Positions 1 through 8,384 of a DNA stretch of 64,000 nt are shown one piece after another. The DNA comes from Candidatus Sedimenticola sp. (ex Thyasira tokunagai). Its GTDB lineage: Bacteria; Pseudomonadota; Gammaproteobacteria; Chromatiales; Chromatiaceae. How positions within the stretch are numbered: the stretch's first letter is position 1; each line of letters begins with the position of its first letter. Where the stretch lies: NCBI GenBank assembly GCA_037318855.1, contig CP134874.1:3782598-3846597 (forward strand), in the 5' to 3' direction. The translations under genes and the position numbers were made by a program. The notes below the pieces were generated by a model. That model did not search any database. It saw only the letters and a list, made by a program, of their open reading frames with translations, and was not told where the DNA came from.

Positions 1-32
1 GTGGGCCATACGGGAAGTTCGGTAACTCACAG

Positions 33-231
33 AGCCCCGCTAAGAGGCCAAGGTAAGGCGCGTGCCGCAGGGAATGGCAAGCCCTTTCCAAGGTGCGCAA
101 CGCAGCATTGGCCTCTTAGCGGGGCTCCCTCCGGGCCAGTCCACAAGCCGGGTTGGCGGTGTTGCACTCGTTTGAATTGGCTACGGCCAGTCCTGCACTC
201 GTGCGCCTTGCCAACCCGGCTTGTGAACTGG
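33..231. repeat. Double-hairpin repeat element, AAGGC/AACGC family, copy 1
   Basis: Two hairpins lie side by side. The first has perfect 19-bp arms at 33-51 and 108-126. The second has 22-bp arms at 136-157 and 210-231 with one mismatch. The core between the first arms has the family pattern: AAGGC, a short stem, an inner stem, AAGG, the stem's partner, then AACGC. The core of the second hairpin resembles the reverse complement of the first. The first core reappears almost base for base at 43213-43298; more distant relatives lie at 30591-30856, 33862-34102 and 54468-54575. Confidence 0.8.
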
Positions 232-340
232 CTGTGGGTTACCGAATTTTCCGCATGGTCCACTAGATCCGAAAAGATCGTCTACAGTATGGTTTATATT
301 CTAAAAACTATCCTGATGGATAAAGGCGACACTTGTAACA

Positions 341-392
341 GCGAACTTGTTCACGATTGACTCCGTGGCAAGTTCTTCGCGAACAAGTTCGC
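341..392. repeat. REP-like palindrome, copy A
   Basis: An imperfect palindrome has arms reading GCGAACTTGTTC and its complement around a short spacer containing CTCCGTGG. The same design occurs at 4643-4708 (arms changed to an ATTTATT version on both sides) and at 31516-31569. It is an interspersed repeat with no coding content. Confidence 0.75.
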
Positions 393-574
393 CCCTACCG
401 ACCATGCGAAGATCTGAGATAAACCATTCATAAAGATAATCTTATACATAGCAAACAAAAAAACTGTCTTGCATTATCTAAAAACAGATTCTAGAATGCA
501 CTCAACATATACCTAGTATTATACTTGGTTTTTATTAAAGAAGCAGATTGCTGGATTTAAGGAGAACAGAGAAG

Positions 575-1156
575 ATGGCACATCAATTACCCGCCCTGCC
601 CTACGAGATGAACGCTTTGGAGCCCACCATCTCTCAGGAGACGCTTGAGTTTCACTACGGCAAGCATCACCAAACCTACGTCACCAACCTCAACAACCTG
701 GTCACAGGCACTGAGTTTGAGAACGCCTCACTGGAAGAGATCGTGATGAAGGCCTCTGGTGGCATCTTCAACAACGCCGCCCAGATCTGGAATCACACCT
801 TCTACTGGAACGGCCTTAGCCCCAATGGCGGCGGTGCACCAAGTGGTGCTCTGGCCGACGCCATCAACAGCGCCTTTGGCTCCTTCGACGAATTCAAGAC
901 AAAGTTTGCCGCCTCTGCCGCAGGTAACTTCGGCTCCGGTTGGACCTGGCTGGTGAAAAACAGTGATGGTGGCGTCGAGATCGTCAACACCTCCAACGCG
1001 GCCAACCCGATGACCGAGGGTATGACACCACTGCTGACCATTGATGTCTGGGAGCACGCCTACTACATCGACTACCGTAACGCCCGTCCCAAGTACTTGG
1101 GCGCGGTCTGGGATATCGTCAACTGGGATTTTGCCGGTACTAACTTTGGCGGCTGA
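575..1156 (+). CDS. sodB: Superoxide dismutase [Fe]
   Basis: This cytoplasmic enzyme converts superoxide to oxygen and hydrogen peroxide. The 193-residue product has the length of the Fe-SOD family and is closely similar to E. coli SodB along its whole length. The metal ligands fall at the expected positions: His27, His74, Asp157 and His161 (in DVWEHAYYIDYRNARP). The segments WNHTFYWN and FGSGWTWLV favour iron over manganese. The ATG at 575 is chosen because an AAGGAG Shine-Dalgarno sequence lies 10 bases upstream; an in-frame TTG at 548 would add nine residues unlike the family N-terminus. The gene is monocistronic and is followed by a strong terminator. Identity is close to certain; the metal is inferred from the motifs. 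Confidence 0.97.
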   Translation: MAHQLPALPYEMNALEPTISQETLEFHYGKHHQTYVTNLNNLVTGTEFENASLEEIVMKASGGIFNNAAQIWNHTFYWNGLSPNGGGAPSGALADAINSAFGSFDEFKTKFAASAAGNFGSGWTWLVKNSDGGVEIVNTSNAANPMTEGMTPLLTIDVWEHAYYIDYRNARPKYLGAVWDIVNWDFAGTNFGG

Positions 1157-1192
1157 ATAGAACCACTACCGGGGGATATTTTTCCCCGAACG

Positions 1193-1230
1193 AAACAAGC
1201 CCTTGAAGGTGGTCCTTCAAGGGCTTGTTT
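1193..1230 (+). terminator. Rho-independent terminator of sodB
   Basis: A perfect 17-bp inverted repeat (AAACAAGCCCTTGAAGG and complement) encloses a TGGT loop, and its 3' arm ends in a short T-run. It starts 36 bases after the sodB stop. Confidence 0.85.
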
Positions 1231-1561
1231 GTGGATCGGTTAGTCCTAACCAACCACCGAAGTTTAAAGCATATCGTACCTATTCAGCTGAATGGTTACT
1301 GCATTTCAAGTACTCACAACTGATTGATACCTGAACCCAGCAGGATAAAAGGCGAGTATTCTCTCGGCTTCAATTATGGGCCTTTTTCGTCTCCCTTACC
1401 CCTTCCAATACCTTGGAGTGCGCATACTACTTTTGCGCTTGTATCATAGTCACGGTCGTTATCGATCACGGCTATCCGGCCAGTAGAAAAATTTATTATT
1501 CCGTCACATCAACCACTGCTAATATGCCCGATCTTTTGGCATTTGCTAGCAGTAATAGACT
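1231..1561. other. Intergenic region between sodB and the small exported protein
   Basis: No gene-like frame, IS remnant or clear repeat is visible. The last 80 bases are AT-rich and may hold a promoter for the small gene at 1562. Confidence 0.5.
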
Positions 1562-1771
1562 ATGACTATTGATAATAAGAACAACATCAAGTGGGCACTG
1601 ATCGCGCTACTCACATTTCCCACCCTCGTCAACGCACAAGATATGGAGTCCATCAAAGCGGACTGCTATATGGAGGGCGAGGGTGAGGGCCTTGAAGGTA
1701 TTGACCTGGATGAGTACGCCGACAGTTGCGCCGAAGAGCTCTCCGGTCTCACCCTGATCAAGACCAGTTAG
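1562..1771 (+). CDS. Small exported hypothetical protein
   Basis: I do not recognise this 69-residue protein. The N-terminus looks like a Sec signal peptide: polar start with Lys, a hydrophobic run ALIALLTFPTLV, and a likely cleavage after VNA. That leaves an acidic mature peptide of about 43 residues with two cysteines (in DCYMEGE and DSCAEEL) that could form a disulfide in the periplasm. No clear Shine-Dalgarno sequence precedes the ATG. It faces ybiT tail to tail, 30 bases apart. The signal peptide argues that it is real, but the function is unknown. Confidence 0.6.
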   Translation: MTIDNKNNIKWALIALLTFPTLVNAQDMESIKADCYMEGEGEGLEGIDLDEYADSCAEELSGLTLIKTS

Positions 1772-1801
1772 AGCTCTTCTCCTGACTACATGGATGTAGA
1801 A

Positions 1802-3406
1802 TCAAGCCACCTCCCGGCTGCGCAAGTACTCCTCATAGCTTCCACTGAATGTGATCACACCCTCGGGAGTGAGCTCGATGATGCGGGTAGCCAATGAAGA
1901 GACGATCTCACGATCGTGGCTGACAAAGATTATCGTCCCTGGATAATTTTCCAGCGCCGTATTGAGTGACTCGATAGACTCCATATCCAGGTGATTGGTC
2001 GGCTCATCCATCACCAGCACATTGGGCTTGTGCATCATGATCTTGCCGAAGAGCATGCGCCCCTGCTCACCACCGGAGATCACATTCACCGATTTGTCGA
2101 TCTCCTTCTGCGAGAAGAGCAGGCGTCCGAGGTAACTTCTGACCGCCTGTTCATCATCACCGGGCTGCCGCCACTGACTCATCCACTCGAACAGTGTCAT
2201 ATCCCCCTTAAAGTCAGCGGCATGATCCTGGGCGTAGTAGCCAATGGTGACGTTCTCCGACCACTTAACCGTACCACTGTCGGGACTCAGGCCGCCCCGC
2301 TCAGAGCCTACCAGCGAGCGCAGCAATGTGGTCTTGCCGATGCCGTTGGGACCGATGATGGCGATGCGCTCACCCACCTCTACCATCATATCCAAGCCGC
2401 TGAAGAGCGGCTTATCATCATAGCCTTTACTCAGCCCCTCAAACTCCAGCGCAAGGCGATAGAGCTTTTTCTCCTGATCAAAACGGATAAAGGGGTTCTG
2501 ACGGCTGGAGGGTTTGATCTCATCAAGCGTGATTTTTTCAATCTGCCTGGCGCGAGAGGTCGCCTGCTTGGCCTTTGATGCATTGGCGGAGAAGCGGCTG
2601 ACGAAGGTTTGCAACTCAGCGATCTGTGCCTTTTTCTTGGCATTGCCGGCCAGCTGCTGTTCGCGTACCTGGCTGGCTGCCGTCATGTACTCATCATAGT
2701 TGCCGGGATAGACACGCAGCTCACCGTAATCCAGGTCCGCCATATGGGTGCAGACACTGTTCAGAAAATGGCGGTCATGAGAGATGATAATCATGGTTGA
2801 ATTGCGCTCATTGAGCACATCTTCCAACCAGCGGATGGTGTTGATATCGAGGTTATTGGTGGGCTCGTCAAGCAGCATGATATCAGGCTCGGCAAATAGA
2901 GCCTGAGCCAACAGGACGCGCAATTTCCAGCCTGGAGCCACAGCACTCATCGGGCCGGTATGCTGCTCCAGCGGGATCTCCAGCCCCATCAACAGCTCGC
3001 CGGCACGAGACTCAGCGGTATAACCATCGAGCTCGGCAAACTCCACCTCCAGATCCGCCACCAGCATCCCCTCCTCCTCGCTCATCTCCGGGAGCGAGTA
3101 GATGCGGTCACGCTCCTGTTTTATCTTCCACAGCTCCTCATGTCCCATGATCACGGTATCGAGCACCGTATACTCTTCATAGGCGAACTGATCCTGGCGC
3201 AGCTTGCCCAATCGCTCATTGGGATCGACAGAGACATTGCCGGAGGTTGGCTCGATATCTCCACCGAGAATCTTCATCAGTGTCGACTTGCCGCAACCAT
3301 TGGCGCCGATCAGACCGTAGCGATTACCGCCGCCGAACTTGACCGAGATATTTTCAAACAGGGGCTTGGCCCCAAACTGCATGGTGATATTGGCTGTTGA
3401 GATCAC
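1802..3406 (-). CDS. ybiT: ABC-F family ATPase YbiT
   Basis: This is a cytoplasmic ABC-F protein with two ATPase modules and no membrane domain; the family acts on the ribosome. The 534 residues match E. coli YbiT almost throughout, beginning with TMQFGAKPLFENISVKFGGG. Walker A motifs are GANGCGKST and GPNGIGKTT. Walker B motifs are IMLLDEPTNNLD and VLVMDEPTNHLD. The second signature motif is SGGEQGR; the first module has the degenerate APGWKLR seen in this subfamily. The basic linker around residues 255-300 (NAKKKAQIAELQ) is the P-site tRNA-interaction motif region. The start matches the family N-terminus. The exact translational role of YbiT is less settled than that of EttA. Confidence 0.93.
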   Translation of the reverse strand: MISTANITMQFGAKPLFENISVKFGGGNRYGLIGANGCGKSTLMKILGGDIEPTSGNVSVDPNERLGKLRQDQFAYEEYTVLDTVIMGHEELWKIKQERDRIYSLPEMSEEEGMLVADLEVEFAELDGYTAESRAGELLMGLEIPLEQHTGPMSAVAPGWKLRVLLAQALFAEPDIMLLDEPTNNLDINTIRWLEDVLNERNSTMIIISHDRHFLNSVCTHMADLDYGELRVYPGNYDEYMTAASQVREQQLAGNAKKKAQIAELQTFVSRFSANASKAKQATSRARQIEKITLDEIKPSSRQNPFIRFDQEKKLYRLALEFEGLSKGYDDKPLFSGLDMMVEVGERIAIIGPNGIGKTTLLRSLVGSERGGLSPDSGTVKWSENVTIGYYAQDHAADFKGDMTLFEWMSQWRQPGDDEQAVRSYLGRLLFSQKEIDKSVNVISGGEQGRMLFGKIMMHKPNVLVMDEPTNHLDMESIESLNTALENYPGTIIFVSHDREIVSSLATRIIELTPEGVITFSGSYEEYLRSREVA

Positions 3407-3580
3407 AATCTGTTCCGAAGTAAATAACTAAATGGGGGGGAATACCGCGCAGCAGCGAAAGCCGCCGGGGGGATGGAAAAGCGGCGCATTATTACACAGC
3501 TGGATAAAACCCTCCACAATGGCCCGATTGATGATCGCTAGAGAGCTAAAAAAAGAGAATCTCTTTAGGCAGACAGCTGA

Positions 3581-3605
3581 GATTAGGTTATATTATAACA
3601 TTACC
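3581..3605. promoter_or_regulatory. Zur-type operator upstream of znuA
   Basis: A palindrome centred on 3593 reads GTTATATTATAAC with partial extension on both sides. It fits the gammaproteobacterial Zur box pattern (GTTATA-N-TATAAC core). It sits about 30 bases before the znuA start, where bound Zur would block transcription. zur itself is encoded in the same locus. Confidence 0.85.
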
Positions 3606-3635
3606 TACCCTGCATTAAATGGAATCAGAGAAGAG

Positions 3636-4580
3636 ATGTCACCGCGCCCTGGACCACGCCTGCTCCACGCCATTGTATTCGCACTGCTCACCCTGAGCGG
3701 CACGCTCCAGGCGGCCGCACCCAGCGTCCTGGTCAGCATCAAACCCATCCACTCGCTTGTTGCCGGCGTGATGACGGGGGTCGGTGAGCCCATACTGCTG
3801 ATCGGTGGCAGTGACTCCCCCCACAGCTTTACCCTGCGCCCCTCGACTGCACGCAAGCTGAACAATGCAGAGCTGATCTTCTGGGTGGGAGAGAGCCTGG
3901 AGAGCCCACTGGAATCGATCCTCTCTACGGTTAATGGACGCGTGGTGGAGCTGCTGAAAACAGAGGGTATTGTGGTCCACCCACCTCGAAAAGGGGGCTC
4001 CTGGGAGAGTCAAAGTGAAGTTGAGATTCATGATGACCACCACGAGCATAGTCACGACCATCATGAAGGAAATCCTCATATCTGGCTATCACCCATCAAT
4101 GGGCAGGCGATCGTCACGTTGATTGAGCAGGAGCTCAGCGCTATCGATCCCAACAACGCGGCGCGCTATCGTGAAAATGCGATAAATCTGCGACAGCGAC
4201 TCCAGCAACTGGACAAGCGACTGGAGAAGCAGCTATCGGGAGTTCGCAAGCAACCCTATATCGTATTCCACGACGCCTATCAGGCCTTTGAGGATCACTA
4301 TCGCCTCAATGCCACCGGCTCAGTCACACTCAATCCAGACCGCATGCCGGGTGCCAAACGCATTCATCAACTGCGCAAGAGAATCGATGCAGAGGGTGTC
4401 CGCTGTCTCTTTAGTGAGCCCCAATTCAAACCCAAGCTGGTCCACACCCTCGTTGATGGAACGACGGCAAGGAGTGGCGTGCTCGATCCCTTGGGTAGCG
4501 ACCTGGTCCCAGGGCCGGATGCCTACTTTCAGTTGATGCACAATCTGGCCGATGCATTGGTTGAGTGCCTTGACCGCTAA
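3636..4580 (+). CDS. znuA: Zinc ABC transporter periplasmic binding protein ZnuA
   Basis: This periplasmic protein captures Zn2+ and delivers it to ZnuBC. The 314-residue product has a signal peptide (LLHAIVFALLTLSGTLQAAA), then a cluster A-I fold typical of ZnuA. Metal-site histidines are visible in SDSPHSF, in NPHIWLSP and in FHDAYQAFEDHY. A His/Asp-rich loop at about residues 130-145 (DDHHEHSHDHH) is the usual ZnuA metal-chaperone loop. The ATG at 3636 is chosen because it directly precedes the signal peptide and follows a purine-rich stretch; longer starts would place the Zur box inside the gene. zur, znuC and znuB follow on the same strand. Confidence 0.93.
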   Translation: MSPRPGPRLLHAIVFALLTLSGTLQAAAPSVLVSIKPIHSLVAGVMTGVGEPILLIGGSDSPHSFTLRPSTARKLNNAELIFWVGESLESPLESILSTVNGRVVELLKTEGIVVHPPRKGGSWESQSEVEIHDDHHEHSHDHHEGNPHIWLSPINGQAIVTLIEQELSAIDPNNAARYRENAINLRQRLQQLDKRLEKQLSGVRKQPYIVFHDAYQAFEDHYRLNATGSVTLNPDRMPGAKRIHQLRKRIDAEGVRCLFSEPQFKPKLVHTLVDGTTARSGVLDPLGSDLVPGPDAYFQLMHNLADALVECLDR

Positions 4581-4642
4581 AAAGAGAATACGGCTATGTG
4601 CAGTAACCCCGAAATCAACCTCCACAAGGAAAAAAAGGTGCC

Positions 4643-4708
4643 TGTAGGAGCGAATTTATTCGCGATCAGCTCCGAGGTCTGTTCATCGCGAATAAATTCG
4701 CTCCTACA
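4643..4708. repeat. REP-like palindrome, copy B
   Basis: Perfect 24-bp arms (4643-4666 and 4685-4708) start with TGTAGGAGCGAATTTATTCG. The unit separates znuA from zur. Compared with copies A and C the arms change together, so pairing is kept. Confidence 0.85.
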
Positions 4709-4743
4709 CCGGATACCGGGGTTATTTTGTACAGGAGCTATCA

Positions 4744-5244
4744 ATGGCAATCAATAAAGTGAAAGGATGCTTTCCCCCCCCGCATCACGATCACCACCGC
4801 TGCGTGGCAGCAGCGCTGGCCAGTGCAGAAGCCTACTGCACCGCCAACAGTCTGCGGCTGACCGAGCTCCGGCGACAGGTACTTGAACTGATATGGGCAA
4901 GTCACCGACCGGTAGGCGCCTACGCCCTGCTGGAGCAGATCAGTGGTAACGGCCGGAAAGCAGCGCCTCCCACCATCTACCGCACCCTCGATTTTCTGCT
5001 GGAGCATGGACTGGTTCACCGTATTGCCTCCCTCAACGCCTATATTGGTTGCAGCCATCCCGGCGATGATCACACCGCCCGCTTCTTCATCTGCGACCAG
5101 TGCGGGGAAGCGGCGGAGGTGGATGGCACCATCATCGATGAAGCTATCAGTAAAGACGCCCAACGCCTTGGCTTTCGTATCGGCAAACAGACCGTTGAGG
5201 TGGCGGGCGTCTGTGCAGAGTGCGACAGTGGGAGTGGTAAGTGA
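4744..5244 (+). CDS. zur: Zinc uptake regulator Zur (Fur family)
   Basis: This Zn-dependent repressor is expected to bind the box at 3581-3605. The 166-residue protein has the Fur-family winged helix (LTELRRQVLELIWASHRPVG, then PPTIYRTLDFLLEHGLVHRI) and a C-terminal dimerisation domain. Structural zinc cysteines are in CDQCGE and CAECDSG, and metal-binding His residues in GCSHPGDDHTARFF. The N-terminus carries a short His-rich stretch (PPHHDHHR), common in Zur. An AGGAG Shine-Dalgarno sequence lies 6 bases before the ATG. The stop overlaps the znuC start (GTGA), so the two are translationally coupled. Confidence 0.93.
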   Translation: MAINKVKGCFPPPHHDHHRCVAAALASAEAYCTANSLRLTELRRQVLELIWASHRPVGAYALLEQISGNGRKAAPPTIYRTLDFLLEHGLVHRIASLNAYIGCSHPGDDHTARFFICDQCGEAAEVDGTIIDEAISKDAQRLGFRIGKQTVEVAGVCAECDSGSGK

Positions 5245-6011
5245 GCAAGCCGCAGACAACCTTGATCAAAGCCGAGGGTATCGGCATCCGTCTCAGTGGA
5301 CGTGACGTATTGGAATCGGTCGATATTGAAGTGCACAGTGGTGAGATTGTCACCCTGATCGGTCCCAATGGTGCAGGTAAGACCACACTGGTAAGAATTC
5401 TGCTTGGACTGCTGCCACCCGACCGCGGTCGGGTAATCTGCAAGCCGGGATTGAAGATCGGTTACATGCCCCAGCGTCTGTCACTACCGGAAAACCTGCC
5501 GTTAACAGTCAGGCGATTCCTCACCCTCTCCGCCAGAGCCGGCTCACAACAGCTCGACCAGCTTGCGAATGAGTTGGATATCAGCCACCTGCTGATGAGC
5601 CCGATGCAGGCGCTATCCGGCGGTGAGCATCAACGTGTACTGCTAACCCGCGCCCTGCTGCGCGACCCCGACCTATTGGTTCTCGATGAGCCGGTACAAG
5701 GAGTGGACGTCACCGGCCAAAACGAACTCTACCGCCTGATAACAGGCATCAGTGAAGAGCGCAGCTGTGGAGTATTGATGATCTCTCACGATCTCCATAT
5801 CGTGATGGCCACCACTGACCGGGTGATGTGCATCAACCGCCATGTCTGCTGTTCCGGCCACCCGGAGGCGGTTAGCCAACACCCCGCTTATCTTGAGCTG
5901 TTTGGCGCCCATGCAAGTTCCAAACTGGCGGTCTATACACACCACCACGACCATACCCACGATATCCACGGCAACGTGGTCGAATCCGAAAAGGAGCACG
6001 ATCATGGATGA
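5241..6011 (+). CDS. znuC: Zinc ABC transporter ATPase ZnuC
   Basis: This is the ATPase of the zinc importer, at the cytoplasmic face of ZnuB. It has 256 residues with Walker A GPNGAGKTT (about residue 40), signature LSGGEHQRV, Walker B LLVLDEPVQGVD and the switch histidine in ISHDLH. The region GYMPQRLSLPENLPLT is typical of ZnuC. The C-terminal tail is His-rich (YTHHHDHTHDIHGN), as in other ZnuC proteins. The GTG start overlaps the zur stop by four bases, and the gene overlaps znuB by eight bases. Confidence 0.95.
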   Translation: MSKPQTTLIKAEGIGIRLSGRDVLESVDIEVHSGEIVTLIGPNGAGKTTLVRILLGLLPPDRGRVICKPGLKIGYMPQRLSLPENLPLTVRRFLTLSARAGSQQLDQLANELDISHLLMSPMQALSGGEHQRVLLTRALLRDPDLLVLDEPVQGVDVTGQNELYRLITGISEERSCGVLMISHDLHIVMATTDRVMCINRHVCCSGHPEAVSQHPAYLELFGAHASSKLAVYTHHHDHTHDIHGNVVESEKEHDHG

Positions 6012-6789
6012 TTTTATGCTCCGAGCACTGGTTGCCGGTCTCGGTGTAGCACTGGTTGCCGGTCCACTGGGGGTCTTCGTCGTCTGGCGGCGTATGGCCT
6101 ACTTCGGAGACACCCTGGCCCACTCTGCACTTCTCGGCGTCGCCCTCGGTTTTCTTCTCGGCATCAACCTCAATCTGGCGGTGGTGGTGGTTGCCGTTAC
6201 CATCGCCCTACTACTGCTCGGCCTCCAGAACAGTCCTCAGCTGGCATCAGACACCCTGCTCGGCATCCTTGCCCACAGCGCCCTCTCACTCGGCCTGGTG
6301 GTGATGGCTTTTCAAGAGGATGTGCGTGTCGATTTGATGGGCTACCTGTTCGGCGACATCCTTGCCGTCAGTGCAATCGACCTGTTATGGGTCTGGGGTG
6401 GGGGTGTAACGGCACTGCTGTTACTGGTTATGATCTGGCGTCCACTACTGGCGCTGACCGTACATGAAGAACTGGCCCGAGTGGAAGGGGTGGCGGTCAC
6501 ACGGGTGCAGCTGGTTTTTATGTTGATGATCGCCTTGGTGATAGCCGTGTCGATGAAGATCGTCGGTGTACTATTAATCACCTCAATGATGATCATCCCA
6601 GCGGCGACGGCACGCCGTTTCAGCCGCACACCGGAACAGATGGCGGGGGTGGCTGCAGCCACCGGTGCTATCGCCGTACTCCTTGGACTGGCCGGCTCCT
6701 GGTATTGGGACACACCGGCGGGACCTTCAGTCGTGGTGGCGGCGGCACTGCTCTTTTCACTGAGCCGGTTGCCGATACCCAGAGGATGA
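6004..6789 (+). CDS. znuB: Zinc ABC transporter permease ZnuB
   Basis: This is the inner-membrane channel of the zinc importer. The 261-residue product is strongly hydrophobic, with about eight membrane segments, and matches the ABC-3 (FecCD-like zinc) family: RMAYFGDTLAHSALLGVALG near the N-terminus and MKIVGVLLITSMMIIPAATA near the coupling region. The ATG at 6004 is chosen because it overlaps the znuC stop by 8 bases and gives the family N-terminus; upstream in-frame codons run through the znuC His-rich tail. It is the last gene of the operon. Confidence 0.95.
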   Translation: MDDFMLRALVAGLGVALVAGPLGVFVVWRRMAYFGDTLAHSALLGVALGFLLGINLNLAVVVVAVTIALLLLGLQNSPQLASDTLLGILAHSALSLGLVVMAFQEDVRVDLMGYLFGDILAVSAIDLLWVWGGGVTALLLLVMIWRPLLALTVHEELARVEGVAVTRVQLVFMLMIALVIAVSMKIVGVLLITSMMIIPAATARRFSRTPEQMAGVAAATGAIAVLLGLAGSWYWDTPAGPSVVVAAALLFSLSRLPIPRG

Positions 6790-7159
6790 CAGCTTTATAG
6801 AGTAAACCAGGCTACTCATCTGTTGATCTGAAAGGCGCAGCCAGAGAGACCGTGGTAACTATCACCCTAAAGCAGGCATTAAAGGTATTGGGCTAATGGT
6901 CAGCGATGCGACCGAAGCGGACATAGTGGCACTTGGTATCGATGGCCGAAATCGGCACTAAGCAGACTGTCATGAATAATTACAGCACCTTCCGGAAGCG
7001 ACCCTAAACAAAGCGCCAAGATTTGCTTAAATCATGCTGGATTTTCCCGTCATAAATCGCACTGATTATTGGGATATGGTCACGCCATATTTTCTCAATT
7101 TTTAGAGGATTATGGTCCATACTTGGTAGTAGGTGGGCCGGCGCACAAGGATGCTGCCG
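6790..7159. other. Intergenic region after znuB
   Basis: No gene is seen. Around 6895-7010 there are short motifs of the type GAAGCGGACAT and GGAAGCGACC, which recur in other intergenic regions here (near 10060, 25550 and 26450). They look like decayed dispersed repeats. The segment also contains the leader of the DUF2817 gene. Confidence 0.4.
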
Positions 7160-8365
7160 ATGGTACAAATATCCAATCATTCTAGATATGCTGCGATTTT
7201 CATTGCGGCTATGCTCATGGTGATTTTCGCCCATGACTTGGCTGCACTCGACTTCACGTCCTACAGCAATGCACTGGACCACTACTCTGTCGACTATCAG
7301 GAGGCGAGGCTCAAATTCCTGGATGCTGCCCGTGCTAGCGGAGGCAGAATCGAGAACCATGAAAACCCAATAGTCGGCCCGAACAACCAACCCTTGTATG
7401 TCGATGTTGCCGCATTTGGACCAGCAGATCCCACTGAGATTCTGGTGCTCAGCTCAGGAACGCACGGCGTGGAGGGTTTCGTGGGCTCAGCCATTCAGAC
7501 CGGACTCCTGCGGGAAGGCATTCCGGCGAATTTGGGACCGGGCACTGGCCTTATCGTGATCCACGCGATCAATCCCTACGGCTTCGCATACCTGCGTCGT
7601 ATGAACGAAGACAATGTAGACCTCAACCGGAATTTTCTGAATCACTCCTTAAAACACCCGGAGAACCCAGGCTATGACGAACTCGCCGATGCAATTGCAC
7701 CGGAATCTATCTCCTTTTGGAGTGACACGAAAGCACGCCTGCATCTTCTATTCTACCGAGTCAGGCGTGGCGCAACCGCGCTCAGGCACGCGATAAGCAG
7801 TGGGCAGTACAGCCACCCGTTAGGACTGTTCTATGGCGGTCAATACGACACCTGGTCAAACAAGACGATCAGGACCATCGCCAAGCGCCATCTTGCAGGC
7901 GCGAAGCGCGTGGTGGTGATCGATTTCCATTCCGGCTTGGGCTCTTATGCAGCAGCCGAGGTGATACTGAATGTACCGAAAGAGTCGCCGGCTTATTTGC
8001 GCGCCGCTAAGTGGTGGGGTAATCGTGTGAAGACTACGGTGAACGGCAAGTCCGTTTCCATACACCCTCAGGGAACGCTCAAACTAGCATTTCCCAGAAT
8101 GATTCAAGAGGCTGTGGTAACTGCCGTTAGTCTGGAATTTGGCACCTTGCCACCAATGGATGTCTTCTGGGCCTTACGGGCGGAAAACTGGCTGCATCAT
8201 CATGGCAATGGAGAACACCCCGACAGCAAGCGAATAAAACAGGCGCTGCTAGGAGCCTTTTACCCGGATAATGAGCACTGGAAACAGCTGGCATGGCAAC
8301 AAGGGAGGGAGGTTGTCCTCCAAGCCATGGAACAGCTGAAGGTAGGCCAGAATGCACAGCAATGA
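7160..8365 (+). CDS. Exported DUF2817 (M14 carboxypeptidase-like) protein
   Basis: This is a probable zinc-hydrolase-fold protein with an N-terminal signal peptide or anchor (AAIFIAAMLMVIFAHDLAA), so it acts outside the cytoplasm. The family (DUF2817) is related to M14 metallocarboxypeptidases. Metal-site motifs are visible: SSGTHGVEG gives an H-x-x-E pair (His102/Glu105), NEDNVDLNRNF is the conserved mid-domain motif, and VVVIDFHSGLGSY supplies the later histidine. The mature part is about 370 residues, normal for the family. The ATG at 7160 is preferred because AAGG lies 9 bases upstream; 7151 and a GTG at 7133 are alternatives. Two methyltransferases follow closely on the same strand. The substrate cannot be told from the sequence. 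Confidence 0.8.
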   Translation: MVQISNHSRYAAIFIAAMLMVIFAHDLAALDFTSYSNALDHYSVDYQEARLKFLDAARASGGRIENHENPIVGPNNQPLYVDVAAFGPADPTEILVLSSGTHGVEGFVGSAIQTGLLREGIPANLGPGTGLIVIHAINPYGFAYLRRMNEDNVDLNRNFLNHSLKHPENPGYDELADAIAPESISFWSDTKARLHLLFYRVRRGATALRHAISSGQYSHPLGLFYGGQYDTWSNKTIRTIAKRHLAGAKRVVVIDFHSGLGSYAAAEVILNVPKESPAYLRAAKWWGNRVKTTVNGKSVSIHPQGTLKLAFPRMIQEAVVTAVSLEFGTLPPMDVFWALRAENWLHHHGNGEHPDSKRIKQALLGAFYPDNEHWKQLAWQQGREVVLQAMEQLKVGQNAQQ

Positions 8366-8384
8366 ATGTCAGGAGCCAAAACCG

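Larger units (their letters stand above)
1..574. other. Intergenic region upstream of sodB, rich in repeats
   Basis: No convincing gene is seen. The stretch holds a double-hairpin repeat (33-231), a REP-like palindrome (341-392) and an AT-rich leader (about 420-555) that should contain the sodB promoter. The apparent reading frames here run through the palindromes and have no protein-like character. Confidence 0.6.

Noticed and set aside
1..360. Open frame across the first 360 bases and a reverse frame at 27-263
   Set aside because: Both run through the palindromic repeat and have no protein character.
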